From positions 1 to 64,000 of the forward strand of contig JAKSYS010000116.1 in NCBI GenBank assembly GCA_022925895.1: 64,000 nt of DNA, written 5' to 3'. A program made the translations under genes and the position numbers. Source of the stretch: Fragilaria crotonensis (lineage: Eukaryota > Bacillariophyta > Fragilariophyceae > Fragilariales > Fragilariaceae). Shown here piece after piece: positions 41,754-52,195 of the stretch (position 1 is its first letter; each line of letters begins with the position of its first letter). Below the pieces are notes generated by a model that saw only the letters and a program-made list of their open reading frames with translations, made no database searches and had not been told where the DNA came from.

Positions 41754-43430
41754 TCAAACAACATTTAATGTGTAATGTTTCCCTGTTCCTGGCGAGCGTG
41801 ACGACCTTCTCACAACGGAGGGCATTGTTGTCAAAGGGGGAGCTGCGAATGGGACTGGTTCTGACCCGGGAGGAAACAAATCACCCTTGTAGGCGGCGCT
41901 CCTTGTTCTGGGAACACCATCCGTTGCTGGCATGGGATCCTCTTGATAGCTGATCCATCCGTCTTGTTCCATCAGCTTATCCTTTTCCTCCTTGTCCCTT
42001 TCAGCTTTAGCCCCCACGATGGCGCTCCAGCGTGGTCGACAACAATATTCATAAACAAGGACAGAAATAATCCAAATGAAGCAAATGTTAATGGCGACTG
42101 AGAGAAAGAGGATGGCGTTGTCTTCATCAGTTACTTGAATCGTGGCCTTGTGAACGGGCCTTTGGTTTTCTTGCGAGGGCGCAAAGGTCGCGGATGCAAC
42201 GTCGTCGGGAACTTGCACACTGTTGTTACCCGAACCAGAAACAGTCGTCATGCCAGGCGACTCGTCTGCCTGGGTGTCTAATTGGATGTCAAACTTGTCG
42301 TCATTCCATTCCTTAAGTAAGGAAAAATCAAACGCTGTTTCAGTTGTAACCAATAGTTCTTGGACCTTGTCTTGCCACGGCGCAAAGTACTTATCCAGAC
42401 CTCTTAAAAGCGTTGTTGGGTGTTTCTTGAGTATGGTGATAATAATGTCATGCACATAGGGTTCGCTGGCGTACGATGCAAATTCGACAGCCCCACCCTG
42501 GGAGCCTTGCTTTGAGTCAAAAATCGTGTTCGAAATGGCCTTCACATTACTGTCCCCCCAGTAAACGTTCTCACCAACGTCAGAAGACTCCATTCCAGCG
42601 TAGACTACATTGAATTCCGTGTTGTTGATAAAATTGACCTTGTCCAAAGTTGACAACTTTGTAGAACAGTAGATACCGACTTGATTCTCCACAACCGACA
42701 CGGACAACATGCTCGCATGATTTGCAGTCGAGGGAAGAACAGCGCGACGATTGCGGTAGAACAAACAATCCTCCAAGAACGGACTTGGACTCCCACGTGG
42801 GTCCTGGACCGCGCGTTCATTCTCAATAAAAAGAGTGCGTACGAACTTTGTGTTCACAGCATTCGATCCTCTCATGTTTCGAAGAAAGACACAGTCCTCC
42901 ATGATCCAGTTCGAACCGCTCAGTGCAAGATCGTTGCCAACAAAGAGAGAGGCCTTGACAGTTTCAACCCGACCATCGCCAGTAAAGGCTACGGTATTGT
43001 TAAAAAACGTAGAGTCCTTCACAATGACTTGGTTTCCATCACAACAGAAACGCTGAATGCACGATGTCATGTGCTCGCAACGAACCCTGCTCATGCTGAC
43101 AAACCCACCAGTATTAAGAACAAAACTGACAGCGAATATATCAACATCGAAGCCCTCGGAACGAGTTAAAATGACATTCTCAAGGATTAGGGATCCGGTC
43201 TCTCGGATCTTGAAGCCACCACCTACGTTCTCAATATCACTCAAGTGAATCACGATCGGGTTCTGTGCGTCTTCACCTTTGATAGTGAGAGTTACGTTAT
43301 CTTCGATAACGACTTGCTCATTCAAGCTACGACTTGCAGTCCAGGTAGTGCTCTCAGCTATGCTGATGCGAGCATCGCAACCGTACACCCCGAGGAGCAA
43401 CACGAGAAAGACCAACAACATGGCTTTCAA
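41754..43430 (-). CDS. Secreted right-handed beta-helix protein with one C-terminal membrane segment
   Basis: A clean 558-codon frame. Residues 1-20 are a signal peptide (MKAMLLVFLVLLLGVYGCDA). Residues about 40-310 show the short periodic pattern of parallel beta-helix (pectin lyase-like) folds, with repeated hydrophobic-x-N/D-x-hydrophobic steps and V.D..F..N turns (IVKDSTFFNN, IMEDCVFLRN, FLEDCLFYRN). One membrane segment lies at about residues 445-468 (ILFLSVAINICFIWIISVLVYEY), then a cytoplasmic tail with many Lys, Pro and Ser. Several N-glycosylation sites are present. This is a type I surface or endomembrane protein; no catalytic residues were identified. Confidence 0.72.
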   Translation of the reverse strand: MKAMLLVFLVLLLGVYGCDARISIAESTTWTASRSLNEQVVIEDNVTLTIKGEDAQNPIVIHLSDIENVGGGFKIRETGSLILENVILTRSEGFDVDIFAVSFVLNTGGFVSMSRVRCEHMTSCIQRFCCDGNQVIVKDSTFFNNTVAFTGDGRVETVKASLFVGNDLALSGSNWIMEDCVFLRNMRGSNAVNTKFVRTLFIENERAVQDPRGSPSPFLEDCLFYRNRRAVLPSTANHASMLSVSVVENQVGIYCSTKLSTLDKVNFINNTEFNVVYAGMESSDVGENVYWGDSNVKAISNTIFDSKQGSQGGAVEFASYASEPYVHDIIITILKKHPTTLLRGLDKYFAPWQDKVQELLVTTETAFDFSLLKEWNDDKFDIQLDTQADESPGMTTVSGSGNNSVQVPDDVASATFAPSQENQRPVHKATIQVTDEDNAILFLSVAINICFIWIISVLVYEYCCRPRWSAIVGAKAERDKEEKDKLMEQDGWISYQEDPMPATDGVPRTRSAAYKGDLFPPGSEPVPFAAPPLTTMPSVVRRSSRSPGTGKHYTLNVV

Positions 43431-44032
43431 TCTGTGACCGCAACAATTTATTAAACGAAAATTTCAGACACTCGTGAATGCCAAAACAGGGCATACTTTC
43501 GTGAACTGTCTACTGTACGTAGTCGACCATTTCTCTATCATTCACATTCGACTACTGTAGTAGACCTATCATACCATCATACTTGTACCTTTGCATATAT
43601 AACATGCATTTTATGTATTGCTTTATGTCTATTATGTCATACTGGGCGAGTATCGTACTTATATTAGAGTTCTATGAACATATGATACAAGTACAGACGG
43701 CTACTGTATACATGGGAAGAGACTCCGAGGTTGGGGTAAGCGTGATATACGTAGAGGATCTGCCCTGCGGCCTGCCGGCGCTGAACAAGCTTATACCCCG
43801 GAATCCTGCCGCCTCTGGAACTTAACCACGAAAAATATACATTTCTCAGACATCAGACTACAGAAGGAGTGATAGCATAGCTTTAACAATGTTGCTTCAA
43901 TGATCCATCTTGATGCATAAGGAATCCCAGAGGACGATGATCCAGGCGAAGTCTCGATCGTGTCGGTGAGCCCGCCGGTGGTTCTCACCGTTTCCACGTC
44001 CGAGATATTCCGGCGAATAACGAGGCAGCCGG
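43431..44032. other. Intergenic stretch
   Basis: Upstream of the beta-helix gene and downstream of RRP40. No supported frame or repeat. Confidence 0.4.
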
Positions 44033-44857
44033 TTACTCCTCTTCTTCCTGTATCTCATCCTCCTCATCATCGTCTTCATCACTTTTTTCGTCATCTTGCA
44101 TCTGTTGTTGTACGGTTTCCATCAAACTCCGCACCATAGCTCGCGTCTGTTCGGGAGTCAAGACCTGACTGTTCAAAATTGCATTGCGAACCAATATGGT
44201 ATAGTCAATCCTCGCAGCGTGTATCCACAGATACCCGTTGACACCAATCGCAACCTCAAATGGTAATTTCGACAATTCGTCCAGTACGACCGATTGTGGC
44301 GAGAGCAACTCTCTAGCCAGTCCGAGAGGTATCTTTTGCAGGGTGCCACCCTTCAATTCGCCGTAAGCTGCTTCTTCAGTCATCCAATCCTTACGAGCGA
44401 TCCCCTGGTCCTTAGGCCCCAACTGGCAACTAAGTATTGGATCAGTCACTTGACTCCCACTAACGACTCGTGCATAGACGAGAGTTCCCGCTGAAAACTG
44501 CGGCCGATTCCGTTTTGTCGCCCCTTCAAATTGCAAACTGGACAGAGAGCAGGTATGTGGAGCACCAACGTCAACCCGATAGACGTCGGCACCTCCATCG
44601 CTCCCCATTCGATCTTGGACGATCCCGACAACTCGATCTTCTGGATGAGCCTGATATCTCTTGGAATTGGTCCAAACGAACCATGTATCGCGATGGTGAT
44701 GGAGTCGTCCCGCCAATGTCGCGACAGTTTGGGACTCGGATATTTGCTTCAAGCCCATTCCGAGACGGAATTTCTTGTCTATGGGAAGGTGGGATGAAAC
44801 GTCATCACCGGGAAGGACGACGGTGATATTGGGGCAAGGCTTGGCCATGTGGAACAC
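44033..44857 (-). CDS. RRP40: Exosome complex component RRP40
   Basis: An RNA-binding cap subunit of the RNA exosome (EXOSC3 in animals). The 274-codon frame starts at 44857; a second Met lies three codons in. An N-terminal LPGDDV step opens the protein and RLGMGL follows. The S1 domain includes TLAGRLHHHRDTWFVWTNSKRYQAHPEDRVVGIV, YRVDVGAPHTCSLSSLQFEGATKRNRPQ and GTLVYARVV. The KH-like domain carries the family GxNG motif as IGVNGYLWI near residue 205. The C-terminus ends in an acidic Glu/Asp tail, an extension beyond the usual end. No intron is needed. It is divergent from the DP gene at 45351. Confidence 0.93.
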   Translation of the reverse strand: MFHMAKPCPNITVVLPGDDVSSHLPIDKKFRLGMGLKQISESQTVATLAGRLHHHRDTWFVWTNSKRYQAHPEDRVVGIVQDRMGSDGGADVYRVDVGAPHTCSLSSLQFEGATKRNRPQFSAGTLVYARVVSGSQVTDPILSCQLGPKDQGIARKDWMTEEAAYGELKGGTLQKIPLGLARELLSPQSVVLDELSKLPFEVAIGVNGYLWIHAARIDYTILVRNAILNSQVLTPEQTRAMVRSLMETVQQQMQDDEKSDEDDDEEDEIQEEEE

Positions 44858-45350
44858 AGTCGATGTCTATATTGATCAGTTTTTTTCAGATTTTTTTCTT
44901 TCGTCCTTCAGCAGTGGATGCAGGACGTGTAGCATGAGAGTGTCAGTGACTGTGGTTGACGGACAGGATCCTTCTACGAACAGATAAAATACGACGTAGG
45001 TCATGTGTCCGGTGTCGGAGGTTTCGGAATTCTGTTCACCGAGTCATAAAATCACTTTAAATCTACTGAGACATGAGTTAAAGTTCCGGAACCCCCCTGT
45101 CCCCGTATCTTCGCTTCTCATGTGGAATCCCATGTCGTTACATAGCGGTTAACTCAAGCACAAAGTTGTCCCGAACGGAAACCAAAAATTCAGGATTTTT
45201 TCCACAAGCGTTTCCTCCCTCCAACCTACTTTCTCTTTCTACAGACACTCACTGGACTTATTTGTAGACCCGCCGCCAAATACAATCGGCGTGGCAGAGT
45301 GGGATAAGCATTGTATTTTCGTCGACCTTTCCATCAAACCATATACAACA
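44858..45350. promoter_or_regulatory. Shared divergent promoter of RRP40 and DP
   Basis: 493 bp separate the two starts. T-rich and pyrimidine-rich tracts occur (44878-44910, 45195-45240) but no motif I can name with confidence. Divergent placement suggests a bidirectional promoter. Confidence 0.4.
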
Positions 45351-46239
45351 ATGGTGAATCCTCCTCGCAAACGCAGCTCTCCACCCCCATCCGGAGAAAG
45401 TTGTGGTGGTAAGAAACCGAAACGCTCATCGAGTCCGACGGGAAAGACATCACCAGATACGAAAGCAAGCAAGGGACTTCGTCATTTCAGTATGAAGGTT
45501 TGCCGGAAAGTAGAAGAGAAGGGCAAGACAACTTACAATGAGGTGGCCGATGAATTAGTACGGGAAGTCATGTCGGAACGCTCTGCGGATGAACCCAGGG
45601 GAAAGTACGATGAAAAGAATATCCGCAGACGTGTTTACGATGCTCTGAATGTCCTCATGGCGATGGATATTATTAGCAAAGAGAAGAAGGAAATTCTTTG
45701 GAAGGGATTACCAAGCAATGCTCATCATGATCTGGGCATGCTGAAACGGGAAGGGCAAACTCTGGAAAAGGAAGTCGAACGCAAGCGAGAATCCTTGCGG
45801 GAGCTGCTTGTCCAGCAGGTTTGTTTTCGGAACTTGGTGGCGCACAATCGCAAGTCGGAGCAAAGGGACGATGAAAAGATTCCCCTTCCCTTTATTGTGG
45901 TCAATACGCATTCCACTGCCGTCATACAGTGCGAAATGAGCAGTGACCGCACAGATGTTATGTTCGATTTCAGTATGCCCTTTGAAATCAATGATGACAA
46001 TACCATTCTCAAGCGACTCGGAATGTAAGTGACTATGTTTGATTTGTCGCGTGTTTACTTGTTGAATACCTTTCTAACTCATTACTTTTTGTGGCAGGAA
46101 CAAAGCAACCATGCCAGCCTTGCAAGAAATGCTTCCTCCGGATATGCTGGAGTACTGCAAGGGGCATGGCTTGTTGGAATCGATATTGGTGTCCCCTGAA
46201 CCAGCTGGCCGAATGCTGGCGTCTGCTAATGAGTTTTGA
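45351..46239 (+). CDS. DP-type transcription factor (E2F dimerisation partner)
   Basis: The partner of E2F in control of S-phase genes. Start at ATG 45351, after a leader that is open but lacks an ATG. A basic, Ser/Pro-rich start leads to the winged-helix DNA-binding domain: KGLRHFSMKVCRKVEEKGKTTYNEVADELV, then DEKNIRRRVYDALNVLMAMDIISKEKKEI..KGLP, which is close to the DP family signature including its DEF box and RRRVYD. A coiled-coil dimerisation segment follows (EGQTLEKEVERKRESLRELLVQQ), then the marked-box-like part LPFIVVNTHSTAVIQCEMS. An intron (46025-46097) splits the codon after LGM. The last exon ends at 46239. The total is about 271 residues. Identity is firm. Confidence 0.93.
46025..46097 (+). 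other. Intron in the DP gene
   Basis: A GTAAGT donor at 46025 and a TTTTTGTGGCAG acceptor ending at 46097. Splicing rebuilds an ATG codon (AT + G) and continues NKATMPALQEM. Confidence 0.85.
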
Positions 46240-47719
46240 ACCACTGAGAGTGATCCTCTTTTGGTAATAGCTTCCTAATGTACCCGCTTTTCCTCATTGA
46301 GCAGAATCGTCGTCCGTCTCTTTTCTCTCATGGCTCATAAGGTCGGATTGCTCCGACTACAAGCTAGTTGTAGTACCGCAGCTGATTGCTGATCTTGAAG
46401 GAGTATAGTACTTGTACCTGTAATCGAGTATTGGGGTTAGGACGGCAGGACACATCCTCAGAACCCCGACTCAGAGGATTACTATACTCCGTACTCCTTT
46501 TTTACTCCTTACTCTTCTGTTGTATGCTCTCCATTGGAACAACGAACAATCATATTAAATCATACAAATGTCATGAACAACGCAAGTACTGTCCACTGTC
46601 CACATGTAACGGTACAACTGGACAAAAACTGACCGCGCAGTCGCGAGCACATTGAAGTGTGAATGAATTCAAGATTCAACCGACACTCGACTCATTTGGT
46701 CACATCTCGTGTACATCGTCGATGCAACTCTACTCCAGTATATTGGAAGTTACTAGTACCCTTGAGACGGGAATGTTATGGAGTTAGCTCAACCAAGACA
46801 TCTGGTGCACATCATTACTCTTTTCAAATCATGCATTCCATCTTCCCATTGCCGATGGACGGCTTGCATCGTTGGACAAGGCAATCGAGCAATTCGATCT
46901 CACTCACCGTTCCACGAGAGCTGCTTCCAAGGCATCTGACGCTCATCACTTCTCTTTTCCCGATCAATCCATGGCATGTTCCCCATCAGAGATGGACAAG
47001 TTCGATCATTGGACAACGAAATCGAGCAAATCGATCTACATAGTTCCAGCATGGGAGTCACATCGACTTTGGGTCTTCATCGCTGGAGCATTGGAGTCCC
47101 TCAATATCGTTATAATTTCTCTGTGTCTTTCTACCCGTAGCTTCCGGTTTGCGTTCACGCTTATTCACGAATTAAGCCTTTCCAAGGAACAGTCATCTAT
47201 CTGAACAATGTGTCCAGTTGTACTCCTATCAATATCATAGGCAAGTCACCCTTTCCTGTCTCTGCTCTAATGGTTGAGATTCTGGAATGTGGAAACCTGT
47301 TCGTACGTCCAATTATGGGTTGGTGTTCATGTTAGTTCGTGTGCGGAACCGAGGATCACTGTGAACGGTGCACCGTGCTACTGGTACTTGTACATATTTG
47401 TACGGAGAAGCAACTTGCAATGCTAACTGTGACAACGAAAAAGTAGTACCAGTACTGTAATACCAGTACTCTATATTTTACAGTAATGATCTACAGAGAG
47501 AGAGGGATATGGTCGAACGGCGCATCTCAGTGAAACGTCGAGTTTTCGAGAGCAAGAGATCTCAGACCGCTCGTTGTGGGCGATTAGAGTTAGTCTGCTA
47601 GCCTTCTGTATCTTCTCACCTCAATCATTGCCGACGCCCGTCAATTGCATCTCAAGCAATCTCATCGTTTACCAGCATAGCGTCGAAAGCAGCTAGACAT
47701 ACTGAATTTCCTAACAATA
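46240..47719. other. Intergenic stretch with a degenerate direct repeat
   Basis: No supported gene. Two diverged units of about 100-130 bp lie at about 46798-46905 and 46935-47035. Both run from an ATCTG(G/A)(T/C)GC(A/T)CATCA start to a TGGACAA(G/C)(G/A)(C/A)AATCGAGCAA(T/A)TCGATCT end. Short frames covering them (46663-47204) are protein-like only by chance as far as I can tell. GTAC-rich words recur at 47375-47475, and a short GA repeat lies near 47496-47506. Confidence 0.5.
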
Positions 47720-48289
47720 ATGGCCATGCGGTTATCTATGCAACGACTGCCATCGAGGGCAGTGATTCGGCGACCAACGAACCACGTTCGGTCCTTTTCT
47801 GCCGCACCCTCTGAGGCCACCTCGGATGCTGTACCTGACGCTGCAGAGTGGGTGCCACCACCCCATCCTTCGCACTTTTCATCGCCCAAAGTGGAAGAGC
47901 TTTACTTTAAGCTGATCCATCTCCCGCGACCAGAATTGAAGCTTGTGTCTAAAGTTGCCTTGGGAAGAGTTGGAATTGACTTGGATAAGGAGAATGAAGC
48001 CAGAGCAGCCTTCTTGGCCTCAGGAGGTGCAGCGCAAAACGACGCTGCGGTTGAGGAGGCACCTGTCGAAGTAAAGACATCGTTTGACCTCAAGCTGCTG
48101 GGATTTGATGCCAAGTCCAAAATCAAGGTCATTAAGGAGGTTCGTGCCATTGCGAACTTAGGATTGAAGGAAGCAAAAGAGTTGGTGGAAGGCGCTCCAA
48201 AGCTTATCAGGAAAGGAATGAAGCAAGATGAAGCCGAGGAGCTCATGAAGAAGCTGGTCGAGGCAGGAGCTGAAGTAGAGATTGTTTAG
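47720..48289 (+). CDS. Mitochondrial ribosomal protein bL12m (L7/L12)
   Basis: The stalk protein of the mitochondrial large ribosomal subunit, which recruits translation factors. The 189-codon frame starts at 47720. The first 30 residues or so are basic with Ser and Arg and end near RSFSAAP, a typical mitochondrial targeting sequence. A short helical dimerisation part follows ([26 protein letters not shown]), then an Ala-rich hinge. The C-terminal domain (about residues 118-189) is the L12 fold, with [45 protein letters not shown] and the [11 protein letters not shown] end. No intron. Confidence 0.93.
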   Translation: MAMRLSMQRLPSRAVIRRPTNHVRSFSAAPSEATSDAVPDAAEWVPPPHPSHFSSPKVEELYFKLIHLPRPELKLVSKVALGRVGIDLDKENEARAAFLASGGAAQNDAAVEEAPVEVKTSFDLKLLGFDAKSKIKVIKEVRAIANLGLKEAKELVEGAPKLIRKGMKQDEAEELMKKLVEAGAEVEIV

Positions 48290-49014
48290 TAGATCTGATT
48301 GTGCGTTACCACCAATCGATGACAAGCCTGCCTCTCAGGCTAGTCGATACTTTACGCTGCCTCATAAGGCCGTACCGGAGCATCGCTAAGCGACTCTAGC
48401 CGTCTGCATGTAGGAGGCTCACAAATGTGTTTTCCGTAATCCATGGAAGTGCTTGATTGGTTTCTTAATACATGACCCCGGCACATGTCACCCAATTATC
48501 GCGCGTCTCTTTGAAAGAACGTGATTGAGACCCAATAAAAAGGATACGTTTCCCTCGAATGTGGAGTTAGTGTTAGAAGCAGATCGACGGCGCCCACTAA
48601 ACACGCGCTAGTAGGGACAGTGCAATCTACCGTTCACCTCGAACAAACAAAGAGACTGAATGTTAACTATTGTTGACTATTTCAAGGACATGGTGATCGA
48701 CGACAAAGCAGCTAGCGTGATAACATGATAGGGTGACACGTTGAAGATCGATCGCGAGTTTGATTACTAGAGCACTAGAAGTCAAACCAGGAGCCCTCGC
48801 AATTGATCTTCGATGCCATCGAATTCGTGAGAACCATAATGCACCACGCGGAGGGCAGGACTCGCCAGAGTGCTGGCTTCCTTCGGATGTACATACTCGT
48901 AGTCAGGTTTCGAAATCCTAAAGGATATCAGCTTCACTCTCTCCGTGGAGGCTATGGATTAATTGTCGAATCGCAAGATCATTTTCGAGTCAAGGCAGTC
49001 CGACGGACTGAATG
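48290..49014. other. Intergenic stretch
   Basis: Lies between the 3' ends of bL12m and the minus-strand double-USP gene. Short frames only; nothing supported. Confidence 0.4.
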
Positions 49015-51890
49015 TCAGTCGACTTCTCGGCGAGAATCATCGAGCGAGGATTCAGAGCACATATAGAAGAGGACATAAGGCGACGGCGATGACGCAAATG
49101 TTGTAACAGGGTCGATTTCTCGGAACTTTTTATCGTCAAACTCGTACCATCGCTTACTGAAACGATTTTGGGCGTAGGCTGTATAGTGACCTGAGTCGAT
49201 GCTCCCCACATGATTCGACGACGCATACAAATCATATCGAGCGTCGCCACTACTTTTGCTTCGAACTAAGTAGGAAAGATCCCAACCGTCAACGGGAAAC
49301 GTTAGCGCTGTATCCACCTTCCTGATACCTTCCTCGCAGTCATCGACTTTAAATCGATTCAGATGAACAATAAGGATAGGAGGCAACACAAAAATTTCAG
49401 ACTTCTTTGTTGCGTCAACCAGCATTTGGCAACTCGAGCAAAACCATTGGTTCGCGCCTATGAGGGCTTCCTCTGCCACATAGGCAGCCATGCAATCATC
49501 AAGGGTACCATTGTCGCCGTCAATCGGCAACGATAGGTACATGAATGCTTCAAAACGAACGCTGAAATAGCCGCACGTTCGACATTCGCATTTGCTCCTT
49601 AGCTGACCTTGAAATAAGTCAACGATAAATGAATCATGCCTTTGTGAATAACTTTCCCAATAATTCATTGCATCACACTCGTCATTAACCCCGGTATATG
49701 CCCTCTCTTCCATTTGCGTCTGCCCTCCGGCACGGTTTAGATCCTCATGAATGCCATCCAACAACGTGACGAGCAGCTCATGTGAATCGTGCATTTGAGT
49801 ACCCCTAAACATTGGAGCAAAGTTTGCGAGCTTCTTCGTGAATCCTTTTGTCACAATCACGCGGCGCTTCCCACTCGTCTTTAACCATATTTTATTTATC
49901 AAATCAGCGTATGCTGTTACGAGCTCGCCCTTGGCACTGCCGCAAACATTGTCGCTGCAAATCTCACTTTGATAGTCAAATCTAAAGGGACAATGACGTT
50001 AGGACATGGCAAAATCTCGACCAATGCATCAAGGCTTGGACCTACCCCAAGAAGTAGTCAGTGAGCGGAACTGTGTTACTGAGGCACTGCAGAGCACTGT
50101 TTAAAAACGACGCATTTCCCAGGTTTCGCAAGCCTACTACGCCAGGGGGAGCATACGATTCCCCCTTCAGGCATCCAGCGACTTCAAAGTTATGCAACAC
50201 CACTGACTCAATTCTTTCGTAGATCGTTGTTCGCTGGGGGGTATCGCTTATTTCATTGGGAGCATCGCTGCGTCTGTCAGATGCAGCGTCTGCAACGTCG
50301 TCTATTGTCGTCGTGATTGTTCCGTTTGGTGTCTCCTTGCCGCTCTGTGACTCTTCATTCAGTACCTCAAGCTGACTTAATAGCATCTCCCGATTAAAGA
50401 CTTCGCTCTCCCTCCTCTTTGAGACTCGACGCTCTTGCAAGTGGGGCCACAGCTGAGGACGCGATATTGATTGGCGATTGATGGACGGCAAAATATTGGA
50501 TTGTGTTGTCGCTGTTCGATTGAAAAAGAGAATGTATGGACTTGAAGACGAACGAAACGTGCTTGCAGGGTTGATTACTCGATGCTCATTGTCATCGAAT
50601 TCATACCATTCTTTGTCGAATTGATTCAAGATACAAGCTGTGTAGTGACCAACGTCAAGATCGCCAAAATGGTTAGTTGATGCATATAGATCATAAGTGG
50701 TGGCAGCACCTCCCCCACTTTTCACAACATGGCTCAGATCCCAGCCGACGACTGGATACTTCAGCTTGGTGTCAACCTTCACACACTTATCCGCTTTTTG
50801 TGTGTGCTTAAAACGTTTGAGCTGGATGATGAGCACTGGAGGAACTACCCACAAATCAGTCTGTTTAGTCGCGTCAACAAGTTTCTTGCATTCCCGGCAA
50901 TACCATTGATTTCCATCAGTCATGTCCTCTTCCTTGAGGTAATCTGCCAGGCAGTGGTCGAGAGATTTCGACTTGTCGTTTACAGGCAGCGATAAGTACA
51001 TGAAGGCGTCGAAACGGACATTCTGATACCCACAATCGCAACATTTGATCGAAGATCGAAGTTGACCTTGAAACATATCCACAATGACACTCTTATCTCG
51101 CAAGAGGTGTCGCTGCCAGGCAGCAACTGCTGCTTTTTCATGATCGTCTGTCCCACTTATATCATTTTCCTCAATGTACGGTTTGACGCCTTCGACTCGA
51201 TTAAGATCCTCGTGGATTTTGTCGAGTAGTACTGCCAAGAACTCGTGAGCATCGTGTTGCTCATCTCCTTCAAACTGAGGGAGGTACCTCTGAATCTTTG
51301 ATCGAAAGCCTTTCAGGTTGATAACACGCGTGTCATTGATACTCTTTGCTGGTTTAAGCCAAATCTTCTTCTGCAGCTTTGCATAGGCTGTCGCGAGCTC
51401 TCCGCGCGATCCGAGCGTGTTATTTGAGTTGATTTCCTTGCGATAGTCATATCTAAGGAAAGCGCATCGCTGAGTATTTGATCGATAGCTACAGTAGCAA
51501 TTGCTTGCAGCCCAGATGCACAACTTACCCTAGAAAGTATTCCGTGAGTGGTACCGTGTTGCTCAGGCACTGCAATGCACTATTCATATAACAGGTGTTC
51601 CCTAGATTTCGAAAGCCTACTACACCAGGAACTCCGCTGTTTGGATCTAAGCCACCCACGTGATGCAAATTATACATTGCAGCTCGACGAACATGATCAT
51701 AATTGTCGGCTCGTATTGTTGCAGCCGTTGTACCGTTTCCAGTCTCTTCCCCATGATCCAAGGGACTAAATATTTGAGAGCCTACGCGAACAATCGATTC
51801 CCCATTGCTTCGTAGTCGTTGCTTCGACCTCTGTTGAAGCAGAGCACCCCTCTGCTCCTCGTTGTCGTCGCCTGTTTGGGTGTTTCCCAT
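49015..51890 (-). CDS. Double ubiquitin-specific protease: active-looking USP domain followed by a Cys-less USP domain (911 aa)
   Basis: Three exons (51890-51529, 51452-50046, 49981-49015) join to exactly 912 codons. USP domain 1 has the Cys box [15 protein letters not shown], a QHDAHEF box, zinc pairs CCDCG and CRECKK, and the His box [15 protein letters not shown] linker with Arg/Ser/Asp follows. USP domain 2 begins [19 protein letters not shown], in which the catalytic Cys of the GNTCF box is Ser (TCG). It keeps CECRTCG and CSSCQ zinc pairs and the His box [14 protein letters not shown]. Both introns sit at the same codon position and phase, after YFLG and before (Y/F)DY, so the second domain arose by tandem duplication. 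Domain 1 should remove ubiquitin. Domain 2 is probably inactive and may bind ubiquitin or regulate domain 1. Confidence 0.9.
49982..50045 (-). other. Intron 2 of the double-USP gene
   Basis: A GTAGGT donor after the TTCTTGGG stretch and a CCCTTTAG acceptor. Splicing gives LG-FDYQSEI and completes the second USP domain. The two flanking frames only join in phase when it is removed. Confidence 0.82.
51453..51528 (-). other. Intron 1 of the double-USP gene
   Basis: A GTAAGT donor after the TTTCTAGG stretch and a CCTTAG acceptor. Splicing gives LG-YDYRKEI in frame. Confidence 0.85.
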
Positions 51891-52195
51891 CGCCGGCTCG
51901 CATTCAATGCATCAGCAGAGCGTTTTCTGCTCAACCTCATTTGTTTTCGCGCGTACAGTGAATAAAAAAAGAACGCGACATGCCTACAGCCTACTGACTA
52001 CAGACTAACAGTAACTGTATTTCATGTACAGTACTACTGCATTCTTTACCTCTCAATCACTGAAAATGCTTGGTAGTCTCATGCTTTGCCGATCTACACC
52101 CGTATCGAGATGCATTCGAAGAATACCAGGTACCATCCATTTGCTAGTCAGAAGCATTGTCTCCGTTTCTCGACACCCTGGTAGCAAATATTGAC
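51891..52195. other. Short spacer between the two USP genes
   Basis: About 300 bp with GTAC words near 52020-52035 and no supported frame. It would contain the promoter of the double-USP gene. Confidence 0.4.

Noticed and set aside
45285-45350. tRNA-like stretch (GGCGTGGCAGAGTGGGATAA)
   Set aside because: The D-arm-like words are there but no T-arm (GGTTCGAATCC-type) or closing acceptor stem follows. It lies in the DP leader.
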